This document shows positions 1 through 8,611 of a stretch of DNA of 64,000 bases, piece after piece. Location of the stretch: positions 496,001 to 560,000 of the forward strand of contig NZ_CP035108.1 of assembly GCF_004087915.1 (NCBI RefSeq). Reading direction: 5' to 3'. Below the pieces are notes generated by a model. The model worked only from the letters and a program-made list of their open reading frames with translations. It did no database searches and had not been told where the DNA came from. Both the position numbers and the translations under genes were made by a program. Origin of the DNA: Geovibrio thiophilus (GTDB lineage: Bacteria > Chrysiogenota > Deferribacteres > Deferribacterales > Geovibrionaceae). Every line of letters begins with the position of its first letter. The stretch's first letter is position 1.

Positions 1-2
1 CA

Positions 3-137
3 ATATCAATGATACAGCGTTACCTGCGCATCGGTTACAACCGTGCCGCCCGCATAGTGGAAATAATGGAACAGAAGGGCATAGTCGCCCCGTCCGACGG
101 CACCTCCAAACCCAGAGAAGTGCTCAAAAGAGATTAA
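3..137 (+). CDS. ftsK: DNA translocase FtsK, C-terminal end (partial)
   Basis: Only the last 44 codons are in the window, and the gene begins upstream of base 1. The reading frame starting at base 3 contains [13 protein letters not shown] and GIVAPSDG followed by PREVL. This is the winged-helix gamma domain that ends FtsK/SpoIIIE translocases and reads the polar KOPS sequences that direct chromosome pumping at the division septum. The stop codon is TAA at 135-137. The bases around the stop (AGAGATTAACAG) recur almost unchanged between the tandem repeat units that follow, so the duplication that built the array began in the tail of this gene. The identification is firm for the visible part; nothing can be said about the motor or membrane domains. 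Confidence 0.88.
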   Translation: MSMIQRYLRIGYNRAARIVEIMEQKGIVAPSDGTSKPREVLKRD

Positions 138-545
138 CAGGTATTCCCAAGGAAGGGAATGCGCCGTGCGGAGCGAAGCCGTGTTTATCACGGCGCGAGC
201 GTGTGGAATAATCCGACAGGATGTACGGATTATTCCGGTAAGACAGAGATTAGCAGGTATTCCCAAGGAAGGGAATGCGCCGTGCGGAGCGAAGCCGTGT
301 TTATCACGGCGCGAGCGTGTGGAATAATCCGACAGGATGTACGGATTATTCCGGTAAGACAGAGATTAGCAGGCATTCCCAAGGAAGGGAATGCGCCGTG
401 CGGAGCGAAGCCGTGTTTATCACGGCGCGAGCGTGTGGAATAATCCGACAGGATGTACGGATTATTCCGGCAAGACAGCGATTAACAGGCATTCCCAAGG
501 AAGGGAATGCGCCGTGCGGGATTCTTCACCCTGTTCAGGATGGCG
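138..545 (+). repeat. Tandem array of a three-hairpin modular repeat, 116-bp period
   Basis: Three full 116-bp units start at 141, 257 and 373, with a truncated fourth at 489-519. In unit 1, hairpin 1 is ATTCCC (143-148), loop AAGGAA, GGGAAT (155-160). The conserved block GCGCCGTGCGGAGCGAAG follows at 161-178. Hairpin 2 is CCGTG/CACGG (179-193), followed by CGCGAGCGTGTG (194-205). Hairpin 3 has 11-bp arms GGAATAATCCG/CGGATTATTCC (205-236) around loop ACAGGATGTA. The truncated fourth unit keeps hairpin 1 and part of the core, then runs into unrelated sequence that still has CAGGATG at 536-542. The open frames of 60-110 codons across the array simply translate the repeat and are not genes. The rest of the gap, 546-642, holds a TATAAT at 603-608 and the RBS of the next gene. 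Confidence 0.9.
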
Positions 546-642
546 TACTGATGGTAACTGTATTTTCATACGGTATTTCTGGCTTTACTGTTCATAACAC
601 AATATAATAAATTACCTGAAAAACTCATTTAAGGAAGGAACT

Positions 643-1623
643 ATGGCTGATTTAAGCGTGAACTACATGGGGCTCAAGCTGAAAAGTCCGATAATTCTCG
701 GCAGCTCCACCATGTCCAAAACCACTGAGAATATGAAAGCGGCGGAAAACGAAGGGGCAGGCGCCATTATTCTCAAATCTCTTTTCGAGGAAGAACTCAG
801 GCAGGGGGATGCAGGCTACGGCGACAGCTTCCACCCGGAAGCCTATGAATATATAATGAAAGACGCTCTCATGGTTTACGGAACAAAAGGTTACACCGAA
901 ATCATCGAAAAAACCAAAAACACTGTTCAGATTCCCGTTATAGCCAGCATAAACTGCATGGGCGGCAAATGGTGGGCGGGATTCGCGAAGGATATAGAAA
1001 GTGCCGGCGCTGACGCTGTGGAGCTGAACATTGCCTACGTCCCTTTCAGTATCAAAGACGATCCCCGAGATGTTGAGCAGAGGTATATTGACACCGTAAG
1101 GGCTGTGAAGGCTCAGGTGAAGATTCCTGTTGCGGTCAAGATAGGTCCGAACTTCACCTCAATTCCCTATATGGCTTCAAAACTTAAGGAAGCGGGCGCG
1201 GACAGCCTCACCCTTTTCAACAGATACTACCAGATGGCGATAGATACTGACACGCTTAAGCTTAAGCCTGTGCATTACTACAGCACAGAGAACGAGACGT
1301 ATAACGTTCTTCGCTGGGTTTCCGTGATCACCTCTCAGCTCGGTATAAATGTCAGCTCCTCAACAGGGGTTCACTCCTCATCTGCTGTGCTTCAGCATAT
1401 TCTCGCCGGAGCCTCCGCGGTGCAGATGGTTTCAGAGGTTTATAAAAACGGCTTCGGGCGAATCTCCGCGGTACTGGAAGAGGTTGACCAGTGGCTTGAG
1501 CTCCGCAAAAAATCTTCTCTGGCGGAAATCCGCGGGCTCGCCTCCAAGAAAAACGCCGGTGAGCACATGGGTTTTGAACGCACCCAGTACATGAAGATAG
1601 CAGAGGCGATGCTTGTTCAGTAG
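643..1623 (+). CDS. Dihydroorotate dehydrogenase-like flavoprotein
   Basis: This 326-residue protein has the TIM-barrel layout of the class 1 dihydroorotate/dihydropyrimidine dehydrogenase family. It opens with the family N-terminus (YMGLKLKSPIILGSS), followed by a barrel strand INCMGG, the segment VAVKIGPNF with its likely FMN-contacting lysine, and a C-terminal phosphate-binding region SSSTGVHSSSAVLQHILAGA. Such proteins are usually annotated dihydroorotate dehydrogenase-like and are not the dedicated pyrimidine-synthesis enzyme, so the true substrate is unknown. The start is supported by AAGGAAGGA just upstream. The gene is the first in a run with trkA, which begins 9 bases after its stop. 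Family assignment is good; function is inferred only as an FMN-dependent oxidoreductase. Confidence 0.8.
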   Translation: MADLSVNYMGLKLKSPIILGSSTMSKTTENMKAAENEGAGAIILKSLFEEELRQGDAGYGDSFHPEAYEYIMKDALMVYGTKGYTEIIEKTKNTVQIPVIASINCMGGKWWAGFAKDIESAGADAVELNIAYVPFSIKDDPRDVEQRYIDTVRAVKAQVKIPVAVKIGPNFTSIPYMASKLKEAGADSLTLFNRYYQMAIDTDTLKLKPVHYYSTENETYNVLRWVSVITSQLGINVSSSTGVHSSSAVLQHILAGASAVQMVSEVYKNGFGRISAVLEEVDQWLELRKKSSLAEIRGLASKKNAGEHMGFERTQYMKIAEAMLVQ

Positions 1624-1632
1624 GCTTTACCC

Positions 1633-2973
1633 ATGAAAATATTCATAGCGGGCGCAGGCGAGGTGGGGTTCCACATCGCCGAGCAGCTCATACTTGAAAA
1701 CCGTGATGTAGTCGTAATTGAGCGTGACAAGGAGCGTGCGAAGCATGCCTCCAATCACCTTGACTGTCTGGTGATAAACGACGATGCCACCAACATCGAG
1801 GTTCTGAAAGACGCGGGACTTGCCAGAGCATCCGCCTTCATCTCTGCAACCGATTCCGATGAGGTGAACATGATAAGCTGCTTTGTCGTTGCCAGTGAAT
1901 TTAACGTTCCCCTTAAAATTGCCCGTGTAAAAAGCCTTAAATACACCGGAACCCGCATTTTCAGCGGCGGCTATGGAGTTGACTACATAGTTAATCCGGA
2001 GATTGAGGCTGCTAAGGCGATTGTAAACAACATACAGCACGGCGCTACCAGCGATATTTTCAGCTTTGACAACAGCGAAATACAGCTTCGTGATCTTTAT
2101 ATGGACGATGAGCACTTCCTTCTCGGTAAAAACCTTAAGGCAGTTAAAGGAACACTTAAGGAGGAGTTCATAGTCGCCGGTATAATCCGTGAGGATGAAA
2201 TAATAATTCCCGACGGTGAAACGATTATCGAAGAGGGGGATCACGTTTTCATAGTCGCCTCCGTATCCACTTTTGAGAAGATACTCGCCAAGACGGGCAC
2301 TCCCAAGAAGCGCATCAGGACTGTGGTTATAGTCGGCGCCGGAAGAATGGGCAGATACGTTACGGAGAAGCTTCTTAAGCTCGGACGCAGCGTAAAGATT
2401 GTGGATAGGGATTATGAGCTGTGCAAGCAAGTGGCCTCGGATTTTCCGAACGCTCTTGTTATCAACGGCGACATATCCGACAAAAGTGTCTTTGATGATG
2501 AGCACTTTGCGGATAACGATCTGATCGTTACCACCACCAGTAATGAGGAACTCAATATACTCACAGCGATCTACGCCAAATCTCTCGGAGTGAAAAAGGC
2601 TATTGCCTTGGTAAACAAGACAAATTATCTTCATATCTCCGCTGAGCTGGGACTGAACGCCACAGTGAGCCCGAAGATAAGCTCCGTAAACGCTATTCTG
2701 AAATTCATGCGTCAGGGGAATATTCTCAATGTCTTTAAAATATTTGACGGGCGGGCGGAGGTAACCGAATTCAGTCTTGCCTCAAACAATGAGCTCTGCG
2801 GCAAGACCCTCAAGGATACAAAATTTCCCTCCGGTTCCCTTGTGGCGGCTGTCTCCAGAGGGACAAAGCACATCATCCCCGATGGAAATTTCGTTTTCAG
2901 AGAGAAGGACAGGATAGTCACCTTCTCGGCGAAGGAAGCCTCTTCCGCTCTGTCTGAGATGTTTTCCGGCTGA
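1633..2973 (+). CDS. trkA: Trk potassium uptake regulatory subunit TrkA
   Basis: TrkA is the cytoplasmic NAD(H)-binding ring that gates the TrkH potassium channel. The 446-residue protein shows the expected duplicated layout of RCK_N-RCK_C-RCK_N-RCK_C. The first Rossmann motif, AGAGEVGFHIAEQL, is at residues 4-17 and the second, VGAGRMGRYVTEKL, is near residue 235. Acidic residues end the second beta strand of each half (VVIERD, VKIVDRD), as needed for NAD ribose binding. Length is typical. It lies 2 bases upstream of trkH, so the two are certainly co-transcribed. Confidence 0.95.
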   Translation: MKIFIAGAGEVGFHIAEQLILENRDVVVIERDKERAKHASNHLDCLVINDDATNIEVLKDAGLARASAFISATDSDEVNMISCFVVASEFNVPLKIARVKSLKYTGTRIFSGGYGVDYIVNPEIEAAKAIVNNIQHGATSDIFSFDNSEIQLRDLYMDDEHFLLGKNLKAVKGTLKEEFIVAGIIREDEIIIPDGETIIEEGDHVFIVASVSTFEKILAKTGTPKKRIRTVVIVGAGRMGRYVTEKLLKLGRSVKIVDRDYELCKQVASDFPNALVINGDISDKSVFDDEHFADNDLIVTTTSNEELNILTAIYAKSLGVKKAIALVNKTNYLHISAELGLNATVSPKISSVNAILKFMRQGNILNVFKIFDGRAEVTEFSLASNNELCGKTLKDTKFPSGSLVAAVSRGTKHIIPDGNFVFREKDRIVTFSAKEASSALSEMFSG

Positions 2974-2975
2974 TT

Positions 2976-4427
2976 ATGCACTTCAAGGTAATTTTCAAAA
3001 CTGTTTCGGTTCTTATACTTATTCTCGATATTTTCCTTCTCCTCTGCGCCGGAGTTGGCGCTTACTATGAGGAGTGGGCGGCTGTCCGCAGTTTTCTTTT
3101 GTCCATCGCAATAAGCGGCTGCATAAGCTTCGGCATTCTCTTTGTTTTCAGGCACGAGAAGCAGAAGACTCTCTCCACCAGAGACGGGCTCATCACCGTT
3201 ACCCTGAGCTGGCTTGTGGCGTCTACCGTCGCCGCTTTTCCGTATATATTCGACGGCGGCATGCTGACGGTCACGGACGCTTTTTTTGAAACAATGTCCG
3301 GCTTCTCCACCACAGGGGCGACTATTCTGACGGATATAGAAAAAATGCCCGGTTCCCTCCTTTTGTGGCGTTCACTCACTCACTGGCTGGGCGGTATGGG
3401 CATAGTGGTTCTTGGCGTCGCCATTCTTCCACTTTTGGGAATCGGCGGTATGCAGCTTATGCAGGCGGAAGCCCCCGGGCCTTCAGTTGATAAAATAACT
3501 CCCCGCATAGCGGAGACCGCCAAGTACCTCTGGTATGTTTATGTAGGCTTCACCGCTCTTGAAACCTTTCTGCTTGTCTGCGGCGGCATGACCTTTTTCG
3601 ATGCTCTTAACCACAGTTTCAGCACTCTCGCCACGGGCGGGTTCTCCACAAAAAATTTAAGTGTAGGGCATTATGATTCGGCTTATATAGACGGCGTTAT
3701 CACCCTTTTCATGGTGATAGCCGGAATGAACTTCACGCTCCATTTCAGGCTGATGAGCGGAAACTTCAAGGGTATTTTCCGGAATACCGAGCTGAAGGCT
3801 TATCTGCTTGTGTTCTTCGCCGCCAGCGCGGTCATAGCTTTCAGCCTGCATGGAAAGATATACGGCAGCGTCTGGGAGAGCATCCGCTACGCTTCCTTTC
3901 AGGCGGCTTCCATACTCTCAACGACAGGCTTTGCCACAACGGACTATGAATACTGGACATACCTCGGTCAGGTAACGCTTCTGGTGCTGATGTTCGTGGG
4001 GGGCTGTTCGGGCTCCACTGCAGGAGGGATAAAGGTTGTGAGGATAGCGACGCTTCTTAAACAGGGATTTAACGAAATGAAGTTTCTTGTGCATCCCAGA
4101 GGAGTATTTATTCTGAAAATAAGCGGCTATCCCGTACGGAAGAACATAGTTTACGCCATAAGCGGCTTCTTCTTTCTGTATGTCTGTACCCTTCTGGTTG
4201 TAACATCAGCTCTCGCAGCGTCGGATATTGATCTGCTCACCTCATTTACTGCCGCCTTGGCGACAGTGGGCAACATCGGTCCCGGGTTCGGCAACGTGGG
4301 TCCTGCGGAAAATTATGCCTTTCTGCCGGATCATGTGAAATGGATTCTCAGCTTTGCCATGATGGCGGGAAGGCTTGAGCTTTACACCGTGTTCGTTCTG
4401 TTTACGCCCATGTTCTGGAAGAAATGA
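2976..4427 (+). CDS. trkH: Trk potassium uptake channel subunit TrkH
   Basis: This is the membrane-embedded pore subunit of the Trk system in the inner membrane, 483 residues with about ten hydrophobic segments. The four pore loops of the superfamily are visible as STTGAT, ATGGFST, STTGFAT and GNIGPG, whose glycines form the selectivity filter. The loop GGCSGSTAGGIKVVR precedes the last repeat, as in other TrkH proteins. It follows trkA directly and overlaps hypF by four bases (ATGA). A second, KtrB-like homologue is at 25551-26858, so the cell has two potassium uptake pores. Confidence 0.95.
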   Translation: MHFKVIFKTVSVLILILDIFLLLCAGVGAYYEEWAAVRSFLLSIAISGCISFGILFVFRHEKQKTLSTRDGLITVTLSWLVASTVAAFPYIFDGGMLTVTDAFFETMSGFSTTGATILTDIEKMPGSLLLWRSLTHWLGGMGIVVLGVAILPLLGIGGMQLMQAEAPGPSVDKITPRIAETAKYLWYVYVGFTALETFLLVCGGMTFFDALNHSFSTLATGGFSTKNLSVGHYDSAYIDGVITLFMVIAGMNFTLHFRLMSGNFKGIFRNTELKAYLLVFFAASAVIAFSLHGKIYGSVWESIRYASFQAASILSTTGFATTDYEYWTYLGQVTLLVLMFVGGCSGSTAGGIKVVRIATLLKQGFNEMKFLVHPRGVFILKISGYPVRKNIVYAISGFFFLYVCTLLVVTSALAASDIDLLTSFTAALATVGNIGPGFGNVGPAENYAFLPDHVKWILSFAMMAGRLELYTVFVLFTPMFWKK

Positions 4428-6652
4428 CAAAGACTTATATAATCAGGATCAAAGGAATTGTGCAGGGAGTGGGCTTCCGCCCGTTTGTTTATAACCTCGC
4501 CGCAGAGCGGGGGCTTAAGGGTTATGTGCTGAACGACTCAAAGGGTGTGCAGATAGGGCTTGAGTGCTCGTATGATGCCGCCCGCTCATTTGCGGAGGAC
4601 GTCAGGCGGCTTGCCCCGCCGCTTTCGCACATCATTTCGACTGAGATCACCGAAGGCAGCGAGAGCGCATTTAAAGGCTTTGAAATCCGTGAATCAGTGG
4701 ATACGGACGGACTGACCCTTGTTTCTCCTGATGTGGCTCTCTGCCCCGACTGCCGCAGAGAGCTCTTTGACACATCGGACAGACGCTTTAATTACCCGTT
4801 CATCAACTGCACAAACTGCGGTCCGAGATATTCCATAATAAAATCCATCCCCTACGACCGCAGAATGACTACCATGAGCGCATTTGACATGTGCGCCGAC
4901 TGCGCGTCCGAATATAAAAATCCCGCCGACAGACGCTTCCACGCCCAGCCGGACTGCTGCCCCGTCTGCGGACCTCAAGCTTACGGATTCGGACTTGAGG
5001 GTGACGCGGCTCTGAACAGGGCGGCGGACGCTGTAAACTCCGGTGAAATACTCGCTATGAAGGGTCTGGGGGGGTATCATCTCATATGTGACGCTCTGAA
5101 TGAGGCTGCGGTGGGAAAGCTTCGTGAACTCAAGCGCAGAGGAGAAAAGCCCTTTGCCGTGATGTGTGCGGATGTTCAGACTCTTGAAAAATACCGCACC
5201 CTGAGTGACACGGAGCGGAACATAATCGCAAGTCCTCAGGCTCCGATCCTGCTTCTGGACTGGGAAAATCCGCCTTTTCCTGATTCGGTGAACCCTATGG
5301 GAAGCAATATAGGCGTGATGACCGCTTACACTCCGCTGCATGCTCTGCTGATGAGCCGCCTTAATACGGATTTCATAATAGCCACCAGCGGCAACCTGCG
5401 GGATGAGCCTATCTGCATTGACGAAGCGGACGCACAGCAGAGGCTAAAATATTACACTGACAATTTTCTCCATCATAACAGAGATATACATAACAGAGTA
5501 GACGATTCGGTTGTTGCCGTGGCGGGCGGATTCCCCTATGTGCTCCGCCGTGCACGGGGCTTTGCGCCTTACCCTGTCATGCTCCCTTTTGAGGCTGATA
5601 AGCAGGTCGCTGGAGCCGGAGCGCATCTTAAAAACGGAATATGTTTCGCTTCCGGCGCTTATGCCTTCCCCAGCCAGTACATCGGTGATTTGGACAATCC
5701 GGAGACGAGAGATTTCTATACCGAAACATGGGGCAAGATGAAGAATCTCCTCGGCATCGAACCGCAGACAGTTATTACAGACATACATCCCGATTATTTC
5801 AGCACCCGCTATGCCGCAGAAACAGGGGCGGAAGTTGTGACATTACAGCACCATCTGGCGCATTTTTACGCCGTTCTCGGTGAAAACGGACACAAGGGCG
5901 ACGCCCTAGGTCTCATACTTGACGGAACCGGCTTGGGAACAGACGGCAGGATTTGGGGCGGAGAACTCTTTGTCAGGAAAGATCAATATGTGACACGTGC
6001 CGCCCGTCTGCCTTATATTCTCCAGCCCGCCATGGACACGGCAGCCAAAAAGCCCGCCATGATGCTTGTGTCTGTTATGAAATCCTACGGGCTTGAAAAA
6101 TATGCAGACTTCCTCTACGGCAGGTTCCCTGAAATGCGGGCGGCTCTCAGACTCACCGAAAAAATGGTGGAAACAGGGTTCAACTCCATAGAAACATCAA
6201 GCACGGGAAGGCTTTTTGAAGCCGCCGGAGCATTGGTTTCAGGCATTGCGGAAAACGATTTTGAGGCGCATCTTGCCATCAAGCTGGAATATATGGCTGA
6301 TAAAACTGTCACTGACTCTTATCATACGGAACCCATGAACCCCGCAGGGCTTTTTGACGGTCTGTTCAGCGACCTTGCCTCCGGTACGGATTCTGCCGTA
6401 TGCTCCGCAAGGTTCCACAACGGGTTCGCCAGAATGCTCACTGCTGCCTGCATAAAATACGCAGCAGGGATAAAAACTGTCGCCCTCTCCGGCGGAGTGT
6501 TCCAGAATATGCTTTTGCTGGACAGGGTTACAACTCTGCTCCGCCAAAATGGGTTCACTCCCCTCATTCACGGACGCATCCCCGCCAATGACGGCTGCAT
6601 CTCACTCGGTCAGGTCTGCGGGTATGTTTACGGTGACGATATAAAATTATGA
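4424..6652 (+). CDS. hypF: Carbamoyltransferase HypF, [NiFe]-hydrogenase maturation
   Basis: HypF uses carbamoyl phosphate and ATP to carbamoylate the C-terminal cysteine of HypE, the first step in making the cyanide ligands of [NiFe]-hydrogenase. The 742 residues show an acylphosphatase domain (GIVQGVGFRPFVYNLA, residues 11-26) and paired zinc fingers (CPDC 107-110, CTNC 129-132, CADC 157-160, CCPVC 178-182). A YrdC-like domain spans about 195-385. A Kae1-like domain carries HHLAHFYA, LILDGTGLGTDG and LSGGVFQN. The start ATG overlaps the trkH stop. No other hyp or hydrogenase gene is in the window, so the link to trkAH is positional only. Confidence 0.95.
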   Translation: MTKTYIIRIKGIVQGVGFRPFVYNLAAERGLKGYVLNDSKGVQIGLECSYDAARSFAEDVRRLAPPLSHIISTEITEGSESAFKGFEIRESVDTDGLTLVSPDVALCPDCRRELFDTSDRRFNYPFINCTNCGPRYSIIKSIPYDRRMTTMSAFDMCADCASEYKNPADRRFHAQPDCCPVCGPQAYGFGLEGDAALNRAADAVNSGEILAMKGLGGYHLICDALNEAAVGKLRELKRRGEKPFAVMCADVQTLEKYRTLSDTERNIIASPQAPILLLDWENPPFPDSVNPMGSNIGVMTAYTPLHALLMSRLNTDFIIATSGNLRDEPICIDEADAQQRLKYYTDNFLHHNRDIHNRVDDSVVAVAGGFPYVLRRARGFAPYPVMLPFEADKQVAGAGAHLKNGICFASGAYAFPSQYIGDLDNPETRDFYTETWGKMKNLLGIEPQTVITDIHPDYFSTRYAAETGAEVVTLQHHLAHFYAVLGENGHKGDALGLILDGTGLGTDGRIWGGELFVRKDQYVTRAARLPYILQPAMDTAAKKPAMMLVSVMKSYGLEKYADFLYGRFPEMRAALRLTEKMVETGFNSIETSSTGRLFEAAGALVSGIAENDFEAHLAIKLEYMADKTVTDSYHTEPMNPAGLFDGLFSDLASGTDSAVCSARFHNGFARMLTAACIKYAAGIKTVALSGGVFQNMLLLDRVTTLLRQNGFTPLIHGRIPANDGCISLGQVCGYVYGDDIKL

Positions 6653-6697
6653 TGTAATTGCAAAATATATTGAGTTTTGGGAAGGGTTTCTCCTGTC

Positions 6698-6730
6698 TTG
6701 GGAAAACTTTTTATAAAAAGCTTTTCCCAA
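6698..6730. repeat. Near-perfect 33-bp palindrome, dispersed repeat (copy 1)
   Basis: Between hypF and lnt, the arm TTGGGAAAAC at 6698-6707 is matched by the reverse complement (G)CTTTTCCCAA ending at 6730, around the centre TTTTTATAAAAA. It is followed by ACCCTTTCAAAAA. A clearly related copy in the other orientation is at 50414-50445. The element resembles a palindromic, terminator-like sequence I recall as widespread in diverse genomes. It may act as a bidirectional transcription terminator or be a small non-autonomous mobile element. No ORF is needed to explain this gap. Confidence 0.7.
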
Positions 6731-6828
6731 ACCCTTTCAAAAATTTTAATCTGCTTCGTAAAGGTGCAGCAACGGATGCGGAATGTCCGTCTTTACCTTG
6801 GGTTTTCCTATGGCGGTATATATTAATT

Positions 6829-8322
6829 ATGAACAATAAGGCAGATATGAATAACCTGTTTCATGCGGCGGCGCTGCTGTTTGTATCGGTAATGCTTCTC
6901 ATTCTGGCATCTCCGGGGATGGACAGAGGGTTTTTGGCGTGGTTTGCTCTTGTGCCTTTGTTTATCCTTGCGGAAAAAAGATACATCCGCCCTTTTTGGG
7001 CAGGGCTTCTGTTCGGAGAGTTTTATTACTTTTTCGGAATCTCATGGCTGTCGTTTCCTCTGACGGATATAGGCAGTGCGCCCCTTTTTGTATCATGGAT
7101 AGTTACTGCGGTTTTTGCCGCCTATCTCGGTCTGTATTACGGGCTGACGGCGTATGTTTTCGCACGGAGCAGGGGCTCGCTGCTTTTTGTACCTGTTGTT
7201 TTTGCCGCGGGAGAGTTTTTCAGGGGGATTTTCCTCACAGGCTTTCCGTGGCTGACGTTGGGGCAGACTCAGTATCTGTATCCCGAACTTCTTACCGTGA
7301 CCTCGTTTTTCGGGGAATACGGGCTGAGCTTTCTGATAGTTACCGGAAACCTTCTGGTTTATCACGGCATACGCGGCAGAAGGCACATTCTGTTTGCTGC
7401 GGGTATTTTTCTTCCCGTTCTGCTGTATCTGGCGGGTTCCGCTATGCCGGAGCCTGAGAGCGGAGGCACGGCGAAAGTACGTATGATCCAGACTGGCGTC
7501 GCGCAGGAGGAAAAGTGGGATGAGGAACGGAAAGAGCGGGTTATAAGCACGGTTCAGCAAATGCTTCTGGGGAGCGGGTTTAAGGATTTTGACCTGCTTG
7601 TTCTGCCGGAAACGGCTTATCCTGTTCTGGTGCAGGATGACGCTATAATAGATCTCACCCTCTCCACCATAGGGGAGGACACTCCGGTTCTCATAGGCGT
7701 TATGCGCAGGGAAGAGAACGGAGACGAAAGAAAATACTACAACAGTGCAGCTCTTTACGCAGGGCAGGGTTCCGCCGTTTACGACAAGGTGCATCTTGTC
7801 CCCTTCGGCGAATATTTCCCTATGAGCGGGCTGTTTAAGGCTATAGACGACTTCTTTTTTAACGGAGCTCATGATTACAGCAAGGGCGAACGCCTCAGCG
7901 TGTTTGATCTCGGGAAAATGAAGATAGCACCCATGATCTGCTATGAAGGCGCTTTCTACCGCCAGCTTGCGGCACAGGCAGCCGCAGGAGCGAACATGGT
8001 CGTTATAATTTCCAATGACAGCTGGTTTGGCTTCTCCCACGGGCGTTATCAGCACCTTGCCGTGGATGTTATGCGGGCAGCGGAATTCGGCAGATGGATT
8101 GCCCGCTGCACACAGTCCGGCATATCTGCCTACATTGACCCCAAAGGACGCATAAAGTCCGTCATGGGTGTGGGTGAAAGCGGTTATCTGGACTATGAAG
8201 TGAACCTTGTTCAGGGGCGGACGTTCTTCGGTTTATACGGCTATACATGGCTTGGAACGCTATTATTTGTGAGCTTATCGGCAGCACTTATAAAGCGGAT
8301 TCGCAGACATAATAAGCCTTGA
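6829..8322 (+). CDS. lnt: Apolipoprotein N-acyltransferase
   Basis: Lnt adds the third acyl chain to the N-terminal cysteine of lipoproteins at the outer face of the inner membrane. From ATG 6829 the protein is 497 residues, with an N-terminal set of about six membrane helices, a nitrilase-fold periplasmic domain and a last C-terminal helix. The nitrilase catalytic triad is visible: Glu in VLPETAYP, Lys in YDKVHLVPFGEY and Cys in PMICYEGAFY. The frame stays open upstream to a TTG at 6658, but that extension runs through a palindromic repeat and does not look like protein, so ATG 6829 (or 6847) is preferred. The gene supports a diderm cell envelope. Confidence 0.93.
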   Translation: MNNKADMNNLFHAAALLFVSVMLLILASPGMDRGFLAWFALVPLFILAEKRYIRPFWAGLLFGEFYYFFGISWLSFPLTDIGSAPLFVSWIVTAVFAAYLGLYYGLTAYVFARSRGSLLFVPVVFAAGEFFRGIFLTGFPWLTLGQTQYLYPELLTVTSFFGEYGLSFLIVTGNLLVYHGIRGRRHILFAAGIFLPVLLYLAGSAMPEPESGGTAKVRMIQTGVAQEEKWDEERKERVISTVQQMLLGSGFKDFDLLVLPETAYPVLVQDDAIIDLTLSTIGEDTPVLIGVMRREENGDERKYYNSAALYAGQGSAVYDKVHLVPFGEYFPMSGLFKAIDDFFFNGAHDYSKGERLSVFDLGKMKIAPMICYEGAFYRQLAAQAAAGANMVVIISNDSWFGFSHGRYQHLAVDVMRAAEFGRWIARCTQSGISAYIDPKGRIKSVMGVGESGYLDYEVNLVQGRTFFGLYGYTWLGTLLFVSLSAALIKRIRRHNKP

Positions 8323-8371
8323 ATAAATAGACGATGTGTATTAATGTTCATACATCTTTAGGAGGCAAAGT

Positions 8372-8578
8372 ATGGGTTCAGTAGGTTCTCAGCAGATTCT
8401 GATCATCCTTATAATCGCTCTGGTTATATTCGGTGCGGGCAAACTTCCTCAGATCGGTGACGGTCTCGGAAAAGCCATAAGGAACTTTAAAAAGTCCGCA
8501 AAGGATGCAGAAGACGCCCTCGATATTACTCCGGAAACGGAGAAAAAGAAAATCGAGAACGAAAACAAAGACGCCTGA
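8372..8578 (+). CDS. tatA: Sec-independent protein translocase subunit TatA/TatE
   Basis: TatA forms the protein-conducting element of the twin-arginine pathway for folded proteins in the inner membrane. The 68-residue protein has one N-terminal membrane helix (about residues 8-24) and the FGAGKLPQIGDGLGKAIRNFKK hinge and amphipathic helix of the family, whose hallmark is the FG pair followed by the K/R-rich amphipathic helix. It ends in a short acidic tail. The RBS AGGAGG lies just before the ATG. tatB and tatC are not adjacent. Confidence 0.92.
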   Translation: MGSVGSQQILIILIIALVIFGAGKLPQIGDGLGKAIRNFKKSAKDAEDALDITPETEKKKIENENKDA

Positions 8579-8611
8579 TCACATCAGGGCTGTCTGACGG
8601 TGCGGTTTTAA

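Noticed and set aside
138-520. CRISPR array
   Set aside because: Units are 116 bp with internal hairpins and no unique spacers; no cas gene is present.
159-607. Overlapping open frames of 68-110 codons across the first repeat array
   Set aside because: They translate the 116-bp repeat over and over, have no RBS and no family resemblance; the DNA repeat explains them.
6658-6828. N-terminal extension of Lnt from TTG 6658
   Set aside because: The extension translates a palindromic repeat and has no family match; ATG 6829 gives the normal Lnt start.
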